Part shown: positions 34,308 to 43,647 of the stretch, one piece after another
How the letters are laid out: every line of letters starts with the position of its first letter
Position numbering within the stretch: position 1 is the first letter of the stretch
NCBI GenBank assembly: GCA_963971575.1
Contig: OZ020611.1
Coordinates: 59,987,381-60,051,380 of the forward strand
Source: Liopterus haemorrhoidalis
Taxonomy: Eukaryota; Arthropoda; Insecta; Coleoptera; Dytiscidae
DNA length: 64,000 nucleotides
Direction of reading: 5' to 3'
Program-made: the position numbers and the translations under genes
The notes under the pieces: generated by a model
Seen by the model: only the letters and a program-made list of their open reading frames with translations
The model's database searches: none
Told to the model about the DNA's origin: nothing

Positions 34308-35412
34308 AACAAATACTTTACTAAAATAATGCGTTTCATTGTGCTGCACGTCGTCTGTTATGAAAACCAGATTTTAACATATGTTCATTAAAAAGAAAAA
34401 AGATTTATCTTAGCCCGCATGTTAAAAATTGCACTCATAACATCTAACTTGTATAAAATAGGTGGAGTTTTAAATAAACTTTTTTATTGCAGTATTGTAA
34501 ATTAAATATTTATAATAAAGTAATAGTTGTTAATAGTATTTTCTACGACTCCTAAAAAACTGCAGTATTATAATTGTTTTTGTGAAAAACAATAAAAAAA
34601 AATTAAAAGGTGTTAAAAAAAGTCTCATAAGCGTTTCATTTTTCACACTTCTATAAGCATAATACATCGATTTATGGGGGCTATAATACTATCTCCATGG
34701 AATTACATAAGGTCATGGGGGCGACCGAACCATCTTTAAGGACTGCAAGAGTGTCCGTGCAGTCCGAAGAAGAATTAAATAGTGCATTGAAAACCATCAA
34801 AGTCTTAACTGATCTTAACTCCAAAAATCTAAAACAAAAATTGTTTCGTCCTATTTTTTTTTTTTTTTTTTGTTAGTGACAGCCGTAGAAAAAGGTGTGT
34901 ATACATATATCAATTTTTATGTATATTTTCTAGTTGCAGAAAGTCTTTTCTTCACTCATGAGGTTGCTGCACTCGCCTACGGCTCGTGCGAGGTAAAAAA
35001 AGTACTACTTTATGCACTTGTTGCATAAATAACTAGTGTAGTAAAAGTTGAGGTTATGTGAACAAATTTATACAAAACGTCTAATGTGTTCGGCGCTAGT
35101 TAAGGATAAGACCAGATCTCGGATGGGGTGATGATCAGCTACTCCAGGACGAGTTGCCACCTGTTTAAATATTGCTACGTCAGTAATATTGTTGTTGCAT
35201 ATGCGCAAATAGCATTCGTTGCTGTGCGCCAGAAATTTTAACTAACTAACTCAATAAAACTGCTACGAATACATTAGATTCTATGTTGAAGACACCAGCC
35301 AAATCCCCTTTATAACAACAAAGCTAACTAACCTAACCCAACCTTATTCTAAATAATAGTTTCAAGAAAACTTGAGGGCATGGAAATATAATAAATCCGA
35401 ATCATCTAATTT

Positions 35413-35619
35413 AGCACACATCTAATAGAAAACGGTCACCATTGCAATGAAAAAAATTTAGAAATTTTATATTTAGAAAATAAAAGTGGAAAACTTATGT
35501 ACTTCTTAGAGGCATTTAAGATTAAATATGCACAGCGAGAAGGGCATAATCTCATTAATGAACAATTGGATCCGTTGGAATCTCCCATTCTCAGGACTAT
35601 GGTCAATGGTATTTCCTAA
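35413..35619 (+). pseudogene. Penelope-like element: end of the GIY-YIG endonuclease
   Basis: A 69-codon frame reads STHLIENGHHCNEKNLEILY, LENKSGKLMYFLEAFKI, and INEQLDPLESPIL before TAA. Penelope-like ORFs end with a GIY-YIG nuclease whose last part follows HL(x)xxGHx...NLxILH...KGxxLxxLExxEI...LNxQ, as here. The GIY and YIG strands and the RT are not found upstream; the frame before 35413 is shifted. A hammerhead-like motif follows 80 bp downstream, consistent with this element class. Confidence 0.7.
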
Positions 35620-35701
35620 TTCCTTCCCACACCTATTTGTTCGTAATAATTAACCTGTATATTTAGGTAATATTGTCAGCTTTTCTTGTACATTCATTCT
35701 T

Positions 35702-35726
35702 CTGAAGATGGCCTAACAAGCCGAAA
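35702..35726 (+). ncRNA. Hammerhead-ribozyme-like core after the Penelope tail
   Basis: CTGAAGA, a short GGC...GCC stem and GAAA: the arrangement of the hammerhead core (CUGANGA, stem II, GAAA). Penelope-like elements are known to carry hammerhead motifs in their terminal repeats. Stems I and III were not established by eye, so activity is unknown. Confidence 0.35.
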
Positions 35727-35920
35727 TATATTATGTTTTAATAAAATATTTTGTGGAATATAACCAAGTATATTATTTACTATTTTTTCATCATGTTCCA
35801 TCAAGACTTAACAGCTACATCTATCAATATTATTAACAGTTTCTAAGTTTATATTTTTAATTTCTAAAATTATTTTATGTATAATTGTATTTTGTTTATG
35901 TGAAGTACTTTGAACTTTAA

Positions 35921-36174
35921 GGGCCGGTTTCTGAGAGCTTAGTTAACTATAACCAAATAGTTAGAAAATTGTTGCTATGGATATTTATTGGATTTTAATA
36001 TAGTAACCGAGTTTAACCAAAAGAAGGTTAAAATATACATTAAATAATTTTTGAAACAATAAACCGAGTGTTTTTATTTTAACCTTTTTAAAAATGTTTC
36101 AACGAGTGCCTTCAACTAATTCAATTAATATTAAGCAAAAGATTAAACTCGGCTAAGTTTTCAGAAACCGGCCC
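35921..36174. mobile_element. 254-bp Harbinger-type MITE
   Basis: GGGCCGGTTTCTGA at the left, its exact complement at the right, weaker pairing further in, and TAA on both sides (35918-35920, 36175-36177). No coding capacity. Confidence 0.85.
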
Positions 36175-37017
36175 TAAATGATTACGATAAACCTTTTGCA
36201 AATGTGAACTCCTTAACAGATGAATAACTGTGAACTAATACATGTCTATTTCCTAGCAATCGCCTATAACAGATTCACCGTAATCCCGTAGGAAGTACGT
36301 ATATGTTTGTGTTTTATAAATAAAAAACCAAAAACAAATCTGAAAATCCTTCAGAACAAATTAAAACTTAAATCCCGCGAGTTACTTTCGTCTGAAGTTG
36401 TCTTTGAAATGATAGTGTAAGTATCCAAAGTGTCAATTCAGTGTGAATCCCTGTCACAAGTATCGTTAAGTCCAGAGGTCTCTGGCAGCGCGCAAACTTG
36501 GAGTTATGGCTGTAGCAGAGGTAAGCTCTTCACAGGACGCCCTTCAATTCTCCCAGGACCCAGGATGTTACATGCTGCATACCAAGTAATGGCAGAATAA
36601 CGGCCTACGTCCTTCGCACCCTTAAAACAATCCCTCTACCAACTCTCTGTTTCCCTTCTCAAAAACTCGATGAATTTTAAAAATATTACTACTCGAGAAA
36701 TGTTTTATAACAACTGTTCAATGTTCCTATATTAAATCTTTGACTATGAATATAAATTATGCAAACTCACTTCTGAATTCTAACTGAGATTTTTTATTAC
36801 ATTTTCGCATTTATAATAATTATTTGAGTTATGCCATGATTTATTTTAAAGGTACACATAAAATGTAACTTATTGTCAAGGTTCATCCAAATAGTCATTA
36901 AAATGGTCATGGGATATTTGATGAGGTTGGGAAAGGAATGTTGTTTGTTAATTTAATTTTTTTTGTTAATGATTTGTAGGCAGAGACTCCGTGTGATTGT
37001 TGGCCGCTCGTGAGGGT

Positions 37018-37113
37018 GACCGCCCTTTGCTACAGTCGAGCCCAAATACCTTAGGCGATTATGAAAGTTTGTACACCTATGCGATTTGGGTTCGATTCTA
37101 GTGGAGGGCGGTC
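37018..37113. repeat. 96-bp hairpin containing a Pol III B-box-like word
   Basis: Arms of about 30 bp (37018-37047 and 37084-37113) pair from GACCGCCC to CCCAAAT. Most mismatches are transitions, so a transcript could pair there as G-U. The 3' arm contains GGGTTCGATTCT, close to a tRNA B box. CTCGTG/CACGAG just outside extend the pairing. It may be a tRNA-derived foldback or a small MITE. Confidence 0.5.
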
Positions 37114-37539
37114 TTTTGAATGTTTACACACGAGCAGTTGACGCTTACGCGGCTGCCCTGTTTGCGTTTTTATGAGGTAACAAATGAACATTATTTTCTT
37201 GATTTCGTTGGGTCATTTATTGGATATGTTTGGATTATTTTGACGAGTGTATGATGACCAAATTTAATTAATTGGAATCCATTTTATTTTTTAATTCAAT
37301 TTACAGTATGAATATTCAAAATAGACCCCTTAGAAACTGTTATCCAGCGTTGCAGTGGAAAAGTTGTGTAAAGGTATACAAACACTGCGTTAGTGCTTAG
37401 GTTATCGTTAAGTCTGCTACACATATGTGCATCGGTATACTGCCGGACTGTGCGGTGCTATTTTGGCGTTTGGAGCACACATTGTAAAATGGTGCTTATA
37501 AGTATATCCTGTATATGCAGCGATGGGCTGTTAAAAGAA

Positions 37540-37605
37540 ATCCAAATGAAGCGATGAGCAACGAAATAGGAAATCCAAATAAGACGATGAACAAAAAAAT
37601 TGATA
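37540..37605. repeat. Two-unit tandem related to 31196-31335
   Basis: GAAATCCAAATGAAGCGATG then GAAATCCAAATAAGACGATG, each followed by A(G/A)CAA(C/A)(G/A)AAA, period about 31-32 bp. Confidence 0.5.
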
Positions 37606-37638
37606 ATAGAATAGTTATTTAACGTCCAATTTGTATAA

Positions 37639-37789
37639 TGGTAGAAATAAGAAATAATTTAATATATATATATAATACAATATTATAGCACCTGAAGAAG
37701 CCAACAATGTTGTTGGTGAAACGTTGTGTTGTTTAAAATAAACGCTTCTTGTCCAAAAAGCTGAATGAAATTATTTCCTATTTCTACCA
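37639..37789. mobile_element. 151-bp inverted-repeat unit with hammerhead-like core
   Basis: TGGTAGAAATAAGAAATAAT... at 37639-37660 and its complement at 37768-37789 (22 bp, one mismatch). Between them lies CTGAAGA (37692-37698), a strong CCAACA/TGTTGG stem and GAAA (37718-37721), again the hammerhead core order. It ends exactly where GT copy B starts. It may be a terminal repeat unit of a Penelope-like element; no coding part is nearby. Confidence 0.45.
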
Positions 37790-38150
37790 AAAAAATTTAT
37801 GTGAAATGTGAATTTTCACACATTTCAGGGTTTCGCAGGTATATAATAAGTGATGGCGGCATGCTGAGTGTGTACGACAAGTTTTGCTTTGTATTAATCA
37901 CGGCAAAATGAACGATATTTTTAAAATAATTTATGGTCTGTTAATCTAAGAGCTTTAAAAACAAATTTTATGTTAAAATATATTTTTGTAAATTTTCATT
38001 CGAATACCTAATACCATTATTCATGTTTCTAAATATGTAAATTTTTTTTTTTTTTTTTTCATTAGCACGGTTCATTAAGATTTTGAAAATTGCGCCTATG
38101 GCTTGTATTGGTTGTTTTAAGTCATATGCTCCGCCTCTCTGGTTTCGTAT

Positions 38151-38592
38151 ACATAATAGAACGTATATAGCGTTTATAATAATATCAATTAAAACACACA
38201 AATCCAAGCACATATAAGCATTTATTACTACGTCTATTTACAATCTGTCACACATATGTCATTATATTATGGTTACTAACGTAACATACTACAATGGATG
38301 TCCAAGAACTAGATCTGCTCCTCACACAGCCGTCCTGATCTTAAAGCGTCCTCGCGGCATCTACAAATTTAACTGGAAAATAAAACAACTTGCTATTCTA
38401 ACACGGCCGTCTCTGATGATAGAACGCTTTATAGCGTTTATAATAATATCAATTAAAACACACAAATCCAAGCACATATAAGCATTTATTACTACGTCTA
38501 TTTACAATCTGTCACATGTATCATCATGTTATGGTTACTAACGGAACATATTACAATGGACGTCCAAGAACTAGATCTGATCCTTACATACA
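38151..38592 (-). mobile_element. TRIM-like element: two 178-bp direct repeats
   Basis: 38151-38328 and 38414-38592 are direct repeats with few differences, separated by 85 bp. On the minus strand each begins TGTRTG and contains AATAAATGC in its second half, as an LTR with a polyadenylation signal would. A terminal-repeat retrotransposon in miniature fits size and layout. TACAT occurs at both outer borders, but the border is ambiguous, so the TSD is uncertain. A plain tandem duplication is the alternative. Confidence 0.45.
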
Positions 38593-38739
38593 TGACACAT
38601 AGAATGAAAATATAATTTCAACAATAACACTGGTTAAATTTACGATCTTAAAAATTAAATGCAACATTTGCCAAAATATAAATAGAATTTTGACAAAATA
38701 ATTTAAACAAAATAAAAATGAAAAAAAAAAAACAAAAAA

Positions 38740-38825
38740 TAAAATTGTCTCCTCTGCCCGGGAGCGGTTTTCTAGGTAGTAAGCGAGCAAGCTAACCATT
38801 AGACCAGAATACTCCTTCTAGTATA
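38740..38825 (-). other. tRNA-like module inside GT copy B
   Basis: The minus strand reads TTCTGGTCTAATGGTTAGC (A box and D-arm), then a CTACCTAGAAAACCG part and CTCCCGGGCAGAGGAGAC where the T-arm and acceptor end would lie. It matches the module of copy C but not that of copy A. Confidence 0.45.
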
Positions 38826-39769
38826 GTGTGTTACAAAACTATAACTTTTGTACATCGTCAACCAAAAAACATAAAAAAATGCGTTATTTTCCGAAAACAT
38901 AATCTGATCAAAAATTCCTATTGTACTATTCCAGTTCACACCAATGTACATTACTCTAGAATTTTCTCAGATTTTTAGTTTAAACCATCTGGGCTACAGG
39001 GTATGGGACAAATTTTTTTTTGCACAATTTTGGCAAAAATAGCATCAAAATAATTTAGTTTGCAAAAATAAATTTTTGACCGTTTCTGACCGGGCTCACG
39101 CAAATTTAAGCGGTAATTTAAAAATAATCGAGTGAAAAGCAAAAATCAATGTGGCAGACCATGAATTAGTAAAGCCTGTTTTTAACGAACGTCCCCAAAT
39201 AAGAATTAAAATTCAAATCACAGTACAAATTAAAATGTGCCGTTTATTCGTCGTTCACTTTAATTTAAGATTATTAAATAATCATAGCAATAAATGGTAT
39301 AGTACCGCTAACGAAGTTCTGATTTAACGATTTAAGTTTACACTAATTACACAGAGTAATTAAAGACTGAGGAATTTTCTGTGTGAACCCACGCTGCATG
39401 CAGGTACCATTGTGAACTTAAGAAACCTCCAGACCTCCAAACTAAACTAACCTGAGAAAGTTCGTGTAACCAAGGAAACGTGCGGTACGTCTTTTACATC
39501 TGTGGATGAATTTCTTACCCGAAATTGGAATATTCAACAAATCTTAACTTTCATTTTGCGTGCTTGTGGTTTTATACCACCGCGTTATGAGCTCATATAG
39601 CTGTTTCAATTTATACTTCATGAATATCTCCTCATTTGTTAGACATTTTAATACTATAATCGGACAAAATTTATTAGACAATTATTACTTTATCCAACAC
39701 TAACGATATGCTAGATTTTGGATGACTATCATAACTCAAAACAAGTCTTTTTTTTATGATATTTAAGGT

Positions 39770-39898
39770 TTCGTTAGTACGATCAAGGAATCCTTCTATG
39801 TTCACTAATGTGTCTGTCTGTGTTTGCTGTAGAAATTGTGGCCAAATGGCTGTACCTAAAAATACATAATTTGGTATGTATATACAAGTTTTGGACCC
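39770..39898 (-). repeat. GT-family fragment (copy G), left half
   Basis: TGTCTGTCTGTGTTTGCTGT, then AGAAATTGTGGCCAAATGGC and TATACAAGTTTTGGACC parallel the inverted copies at 57.5 and 62.3 kb. It breaks at 39898 at a non-LTR insertion and resumes at 40563. Confidence 0.5.
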
Positions 39899-40562
39899 GA
39901 ATGTTTATGTTTGATACTCTGGTTAAGAGCGTGATGCTATATGGAGTTGAAATATGCAGATGGAAAGAACAAGAAGAAATAGAAAAAATACACGGAAAAT
40001 ACCTAAAATGGACTCTGGGACTCAACACCAACTTATGTCATACTGGAAGAAACCAAGAGGGACAAAATAAGAGTACTAACAGGAAGAAGAGCCATGAAAT
40101 ATGAAGAGCGAGTTATATTGACAGAAAACACAACATTAGAAGTGTGCTGGAAAGAGAGAAAGAAGATGAAAACCGATACCAAAGGGGGAATGAAACGGGA
40201 AAAATATTACGAACGGAACGGTTTTTCCATAGAAGATGTCTCAAAAAAGAGAAGAGAAGGTCAAAAGATGACAAACATAATAGTAGAAAGAGACCAAGAA
40301 GTGCAGTTACAAGAATAGTACAACAGAATACAAGAAGAAACAATAGACTACCTAAGAAACTGTAAAGGAATGCAGCCAGAACCACGAAAAACAGAAGACC
40401 TACTAGACGACTTGGGGAGAGGCCTAGCCTGGATGAAAGCAGTCTTGGAAAGAAGAACAAAATGAATTCTTATGTATGATAGAATAGTATATATAAATGT
40501 TATAGTATGTAAACCAATTCTTTCAAAGCCGAAAGGCATGAAATAAATCTATTATTATTATT
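39899..40562 (+). mobile_element. 5'-truncated non-LTR insertion with 15-bp TSD
   Basis: Flanked by ACAAGTTTTGGACCC (39884-39898) and ACAAGTCTTGGACCC (40563-40577), one mismatch. Contains an ORF2 tail, a short UTR with AATAAA and a (TTA)n end. It belongs to the same lineage as the insertion at 46166-47623, judged by shared protein motifs. It interrupts GT copy G. Confidence 0.8.
39901..40463 (+). pseudogene. ORF2 C-terminus of that insertion
   Basis: Reads LVKSVMLYGVEICRWKEQEE, KYLKWTLGLN, a frame change near 40095, MKYEERVILTEN, a basic stretch, a TAG at 40316-40318, and on in frame to TGA near 40463 (LRNCKGMQPEPRKTEDLLDD). The block xxKSxLMYGVEIWGWKExExIExxQxxYxxWxLGLDR is shared with the frame at 46.5-47.6 kb. 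The RT catalytic core is absent through 5' truncation. Confidence 0.75.
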
Positions 40563-40690
40563 ACAAGTCTTGGACCCACATTACAAAAATATTGATATTT
40601 CGATGGAAAAAACCAACTTAACGAGCACAGATTATTAAAAATATCTATTTAAAAAAATAAAATATATTATCTATGACCATTAAATAATAA
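40563..40690 (-). repeat. GT-family fragment (copy G), right half
   Basis: Continues after the duplicated target with CACATTACAAAAATATTGAT; similarity to the other copies fades within about 100 bp. Confidence 0.35.
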
Positions 40691-41009
40691 ACGCATTATG
40701 TCTCCAACTGTAAATACACGCGCATGCGTGCTCACCCGTAAACAATTAACGTTTATTTATAATGCAAATTTTTATTTAGTAAGTTAGTTATAATATTAGT
40801 GCTCAGCAATGATGGCTATTTGCACCTCACACAGCCCATCTTTATAACTATAATATTACTAATAAATAATAGTATTTTAAACATTGTTGTATAATACAAT
40901 CAGCTGATGGTTCAACAACTGTCTTGAGCACATAGATTCTGGAGTTAAACAAATGACACTCAGAATTGAGTTTTTAAATGAAATCTACTAATTTTTAACA
41001 ATTTGGTAA

Positions 41010-41390
41010 AATTTTGGTATGACGTCCAGAAGAATTCTTTGGAAAAGATCCAGCATAAATTCCTTAAATTCATTTATTTTAAAGTCATGGGATCTTACCC
41101 TCCTCCTGAACTTACTTATGACTCCCTGCTTCAAATATTTTCAACCAAACCATTATACAAACACCGATAAATCAGTTCATTGTCATTCCTAAAAAAATGT
41201 ATATCTAATAAAAATGATGATCCTGCACTTCTTCAACTTTTAAGTTTCCATACCCCCATGCCCACACTCGTAACCAATTACTCTTTCATTTGCCGCATGC
41301 GCGTATTAATCTCTTTCTTAAGTCTCCAATTAATCGCATGTGATCATATAATCATACAGATATTGAACATATAGCGATCCCTTTAGTATC
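41010..41390 (+). pseudogene. Non-LTR ORF2 C-terminal fragment
   Basis: Reads DVQKNSLEKIQHKFLKFIYF, then a stretch up to YDSLLQIFSTKPLYKHR, a stop, SLSFLKKCISN and PALLQLLSFHTPMPTLVTNY. Matches the end region (NSLExVQxRFLRFLxFK...YxxLLxxLxLxxLxxRR...DLxFLxKLLNG...PxLLxxINFxVPxR) of the same type as the fragment at the left edge of the window. A T-rich UTR and an AAATAAATAAA tail follow, up to about 41770. Confidence 0.65.
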
Positions 41391-41770
41391 AATTCTTAAT
41401 TTTCTTATTTTGATTTCTAAGCGTCTTTGTTCCTACGTTGCTCAGTTGGCCTTTGAACTTTTTTCTACTTTTATTTTTACATTTTTGTCTTATTTATTCT
41501 TTTTTTTTTAATTTTTTATCCATCTTTTTTATTTGTATTATTGTTTCATTACCTTTACGTAATTGCAATATTATTTATATTTTACATTTTATTGTTTTAT
41601 ATTTAATTTTATATGTATGAAATTTTTTGGATTATATATATTAGACTTAGGGTATTACTTAAATATATATATATATATATATAACACCGTAACTTTAAAC
41701 AGGCTATTACCATGTATCTGTCCGTATTTGGTTTCTTTTCGTAGGATAGATGTAAATTTAAATAAATAAA
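41391..41770 (+). mobile_element. Probable 3' UTR of the preceding ORF2 fragment
   Basis: T-rich DNA, a (TA)n run at 41661-41682, then TTTAAATAAATAAACAT. The tail type equals that at 512-541. Confidence 0.35.
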
Positions 41771-41899
41771 CATATAAACAATAAAACTATATAGTTGTAG
41801 ATAAAATATTAAATTCAATTCGCATATAATGGCAATACCTCAGCTATATTTTAATATATCCCCCCATTATATGTTTGCTAAATAAAATACTATTAAGTT

Positions 41900-42140
41900 A
41901 TGAGTGAGATATAAAATGAAATCTCTTGATATATGGATTAACAAACAAAATTTTATAATTGAGGAAAAGATTATTTTGACGTAATTTTTGTCCAAAATTT
42001 GCCGAAAAACTTTTGTACCCGATGCTATTTCACAAAGGGGCTGGTTTAATAATTTAAACTGGGGAAATTTTAGAGTAATACACGTTCATGTATACCGAAA
42101 ATTATTGAATTGAATATTATCTTTTGTTATAATAATGTTT
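41900..42140 (-). repeat. GT-family fragment (copy E)
   Basis: AAAATGAAATCTCTTGATAT and ATGGATTAACAAACAAA, then AAAACTTTTGTACCCGATGC and AAAGGGGCTGGTTTAATAAT, parallel the 59.8 kb unit (CCAAATGAAACCTCTTAATA, GTGGATCAAC, GAGGGGCTGACC) in order. Reads in the same sense on the plus strand as the inverted copies C and D. Confidence 0.5.
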
Positions 42141-42300
42141 AAATTCCACTGTATCATATCTACTTGATTTATGACACTGTTTGGCATCTATAAACGGAAT
42201 TTTATTGGACCATTACAACAATGTAATAAAATTGGACTCCTATCAATGTTAATGCTTTTTGGTAAAAAAATTCCTTTGCATTATATATTGATTTATTTTT

Positions 42301-42485
42301 TTACTTCTTTTGTAACTTCTTCCATGTCTTGTCTCGCATGTCTTTAGACATTGCAAACAATTCAAAAGAAGTGACTACGATACTTTTTTTCTTGCAAATT
42401 TGACAATTTAATTTGTAATAACCTGGTACGCACTGTTTCATAAAAACATATTTAAGCTTTGTATGCAACTCGTTGATAATCGGAC
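42301..42485 (-). CDS. Possible terminal exon, unrecognised protein
   Basis: After a TAA and an AG at 42486-42487 (minus strand), about 60 codons stay open: IINELHTKLKYVFMKQCVPG, YYKLNCQICKKKSIVVTSFE, LFAMSKDMRDKTWKKLQKK, then TAA and at once an AATAAA signal. A CQIC pair and mixed polar composition look more protein-like than the neighbouring DNA. No family recognised; it may be the 3' exon of a gene or of a transposon. Confidence 0.25.
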
Positions 42486-43543
42486 TTTATAAACTGGCCT
42501 TATTTATCGCTCGTCCAATAAGTTCTACACAAATGCTTGTTACATAAATAGTTATCAAGTCTTATATTGTTTTCAATTATTACGGGCGTCATAAAAAAGT
42601 GCGTTTATTCTTTTCGATGCAATCATTACAAGCAAATAGTTTGGTGTTGTTGAAAGTGACGGGCAAGGGTCGGATCAATTAGGACCTACACGGCGAAAAC
42701 CCAACGCCTTAATAGATTACCCAAGCAGTTTTCGTTGAATCATCTGGCTACTGAGCAGCTAATAGTCAATGCATTTATACATTGAAATATTTTTTTTATG
42801 TGACAAAAAAAAAAAAAAAAACATCCTCAGAGTAAGTTCTATAGCTCCAGTTCCAGTTAGTTAATCGTGATAAAATTTTATATAAGTTTTAATTAAACCA
42901 AAAACAGTTGTTTACTTAGAGACCTTTATAACTTCCTATAAGTTATATCTGATAGATACAATATTGTGGATTGTTAATTTATATTTCTGTTACTATTAAT
43001 TGTACTTTATTTTCCATTTTTAATAATTATTACCTTTTCTTCAATCATTAACAATTTATTACGTTGAAAATAAAATCTCATTAGTTATTAGTATTGGTAT
43101 TCTAAGAGCTCTTTACATTTAAATAGTCCTTTAAAACATAATACTGTTTTCTATATTCTCTTTTCGCCTGGAATATTATTGTTTGGAGCACTGAAAACAC
43201 TTGACAATCTTATATGTAATTAGTTTTGTTCTCCGAGATCTTTGCCTTTAGAAGTTTATTACAAAACAATTTTAAGGGCTATTTAATTATTATCCACCCA
43301 AATGTCGTATATTTGTATATATAAGTTTATTTATAATATATATTATACAATTTATGTTTCACTAAATATAAAAAATCTTCTTACTGAATAAATAAAAATT
43401 ACATTATATGGTTGATTTACGAAGTTTTTCAATTTAAATTTTGTAGTTATAGGTTTGTAGGTCTAATGATGTCCGAAAGATAGCGTCAATCTACAAAAGT
43501 CTCGTGTCAGATTACAGTATTACGCCCCGGTTTCAAGTTGCAG
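42486..43543. other. No recognisable gene
   Basis: AT-rich. A block at 42660-42700 (GGGCAAGGGTCGGATCAATT, CCTACACGGC) resembles the intron side of the candidate exon at 43647-43682, so the two stretches may be diverged copies. Confidence 0.3.
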
Positions 43544-43647
43544 ATCTATCGAAAAAGAAATAGAACAGCAGTTTGTCGAAATGATACAATTTAGTGAGAA
43601 ATACATATTAGGTGAAAAGACAAATGCAGAAATCAACAAGGGTACAG
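43544..43647 (+). CDS. Possible internal exon, unrecognised
   Basis: Preceded by TTGCAG and followed by GTAAGA, good acceptor and donor sites. The 104-bp interval is open in one frame: SIEKEIEQQFVEMIQFSEKY, ILGEKTNAEINKGT. No family recognised, no partner exon located. A repeat similar to its right flank at 42.66 kb makes a transposon origin equally possible. Confidence 0.2.

Larger units (their letters stand above)
37790..39090 (+). mobile_element. GT-family repeat, copy B, 3'-truncated
   Basis: Opens with the palindromic TGTGAATTTTCACA and GGGTTTCGCAGGTAT, then follows copy A block by block up to TTTTTGACCGTTTCTGACC, where similarity stops before the (CAGA)n part. Relative to copy A it contains a 442-bp insertion with LTR-like direct repeats and a different tRNA-like module. 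Confidence 0.65.

Noticed and set aside
35080..35160. AGATCTCGGATGGGGTGATGAT as a 5S rRNA-like or 5S-derived SINE
   Set aside because: Only a short box C-like word matches; no 5S fold, tail or TSD was found.
36961..37180. CRISPR-like or tRNA gene at the 37.0-kb hairpin
   Set aside because: There is a single inverted repeat and no repeated spacer pattern; the arms pair with each other, unlike a tRNA cloverleaf.
40113..40460. Minus-strand frame of 115 codons at 40.1-40.5 kb
   Set aside because: It is the complement of the basic ORF2 tail on the plus strand.
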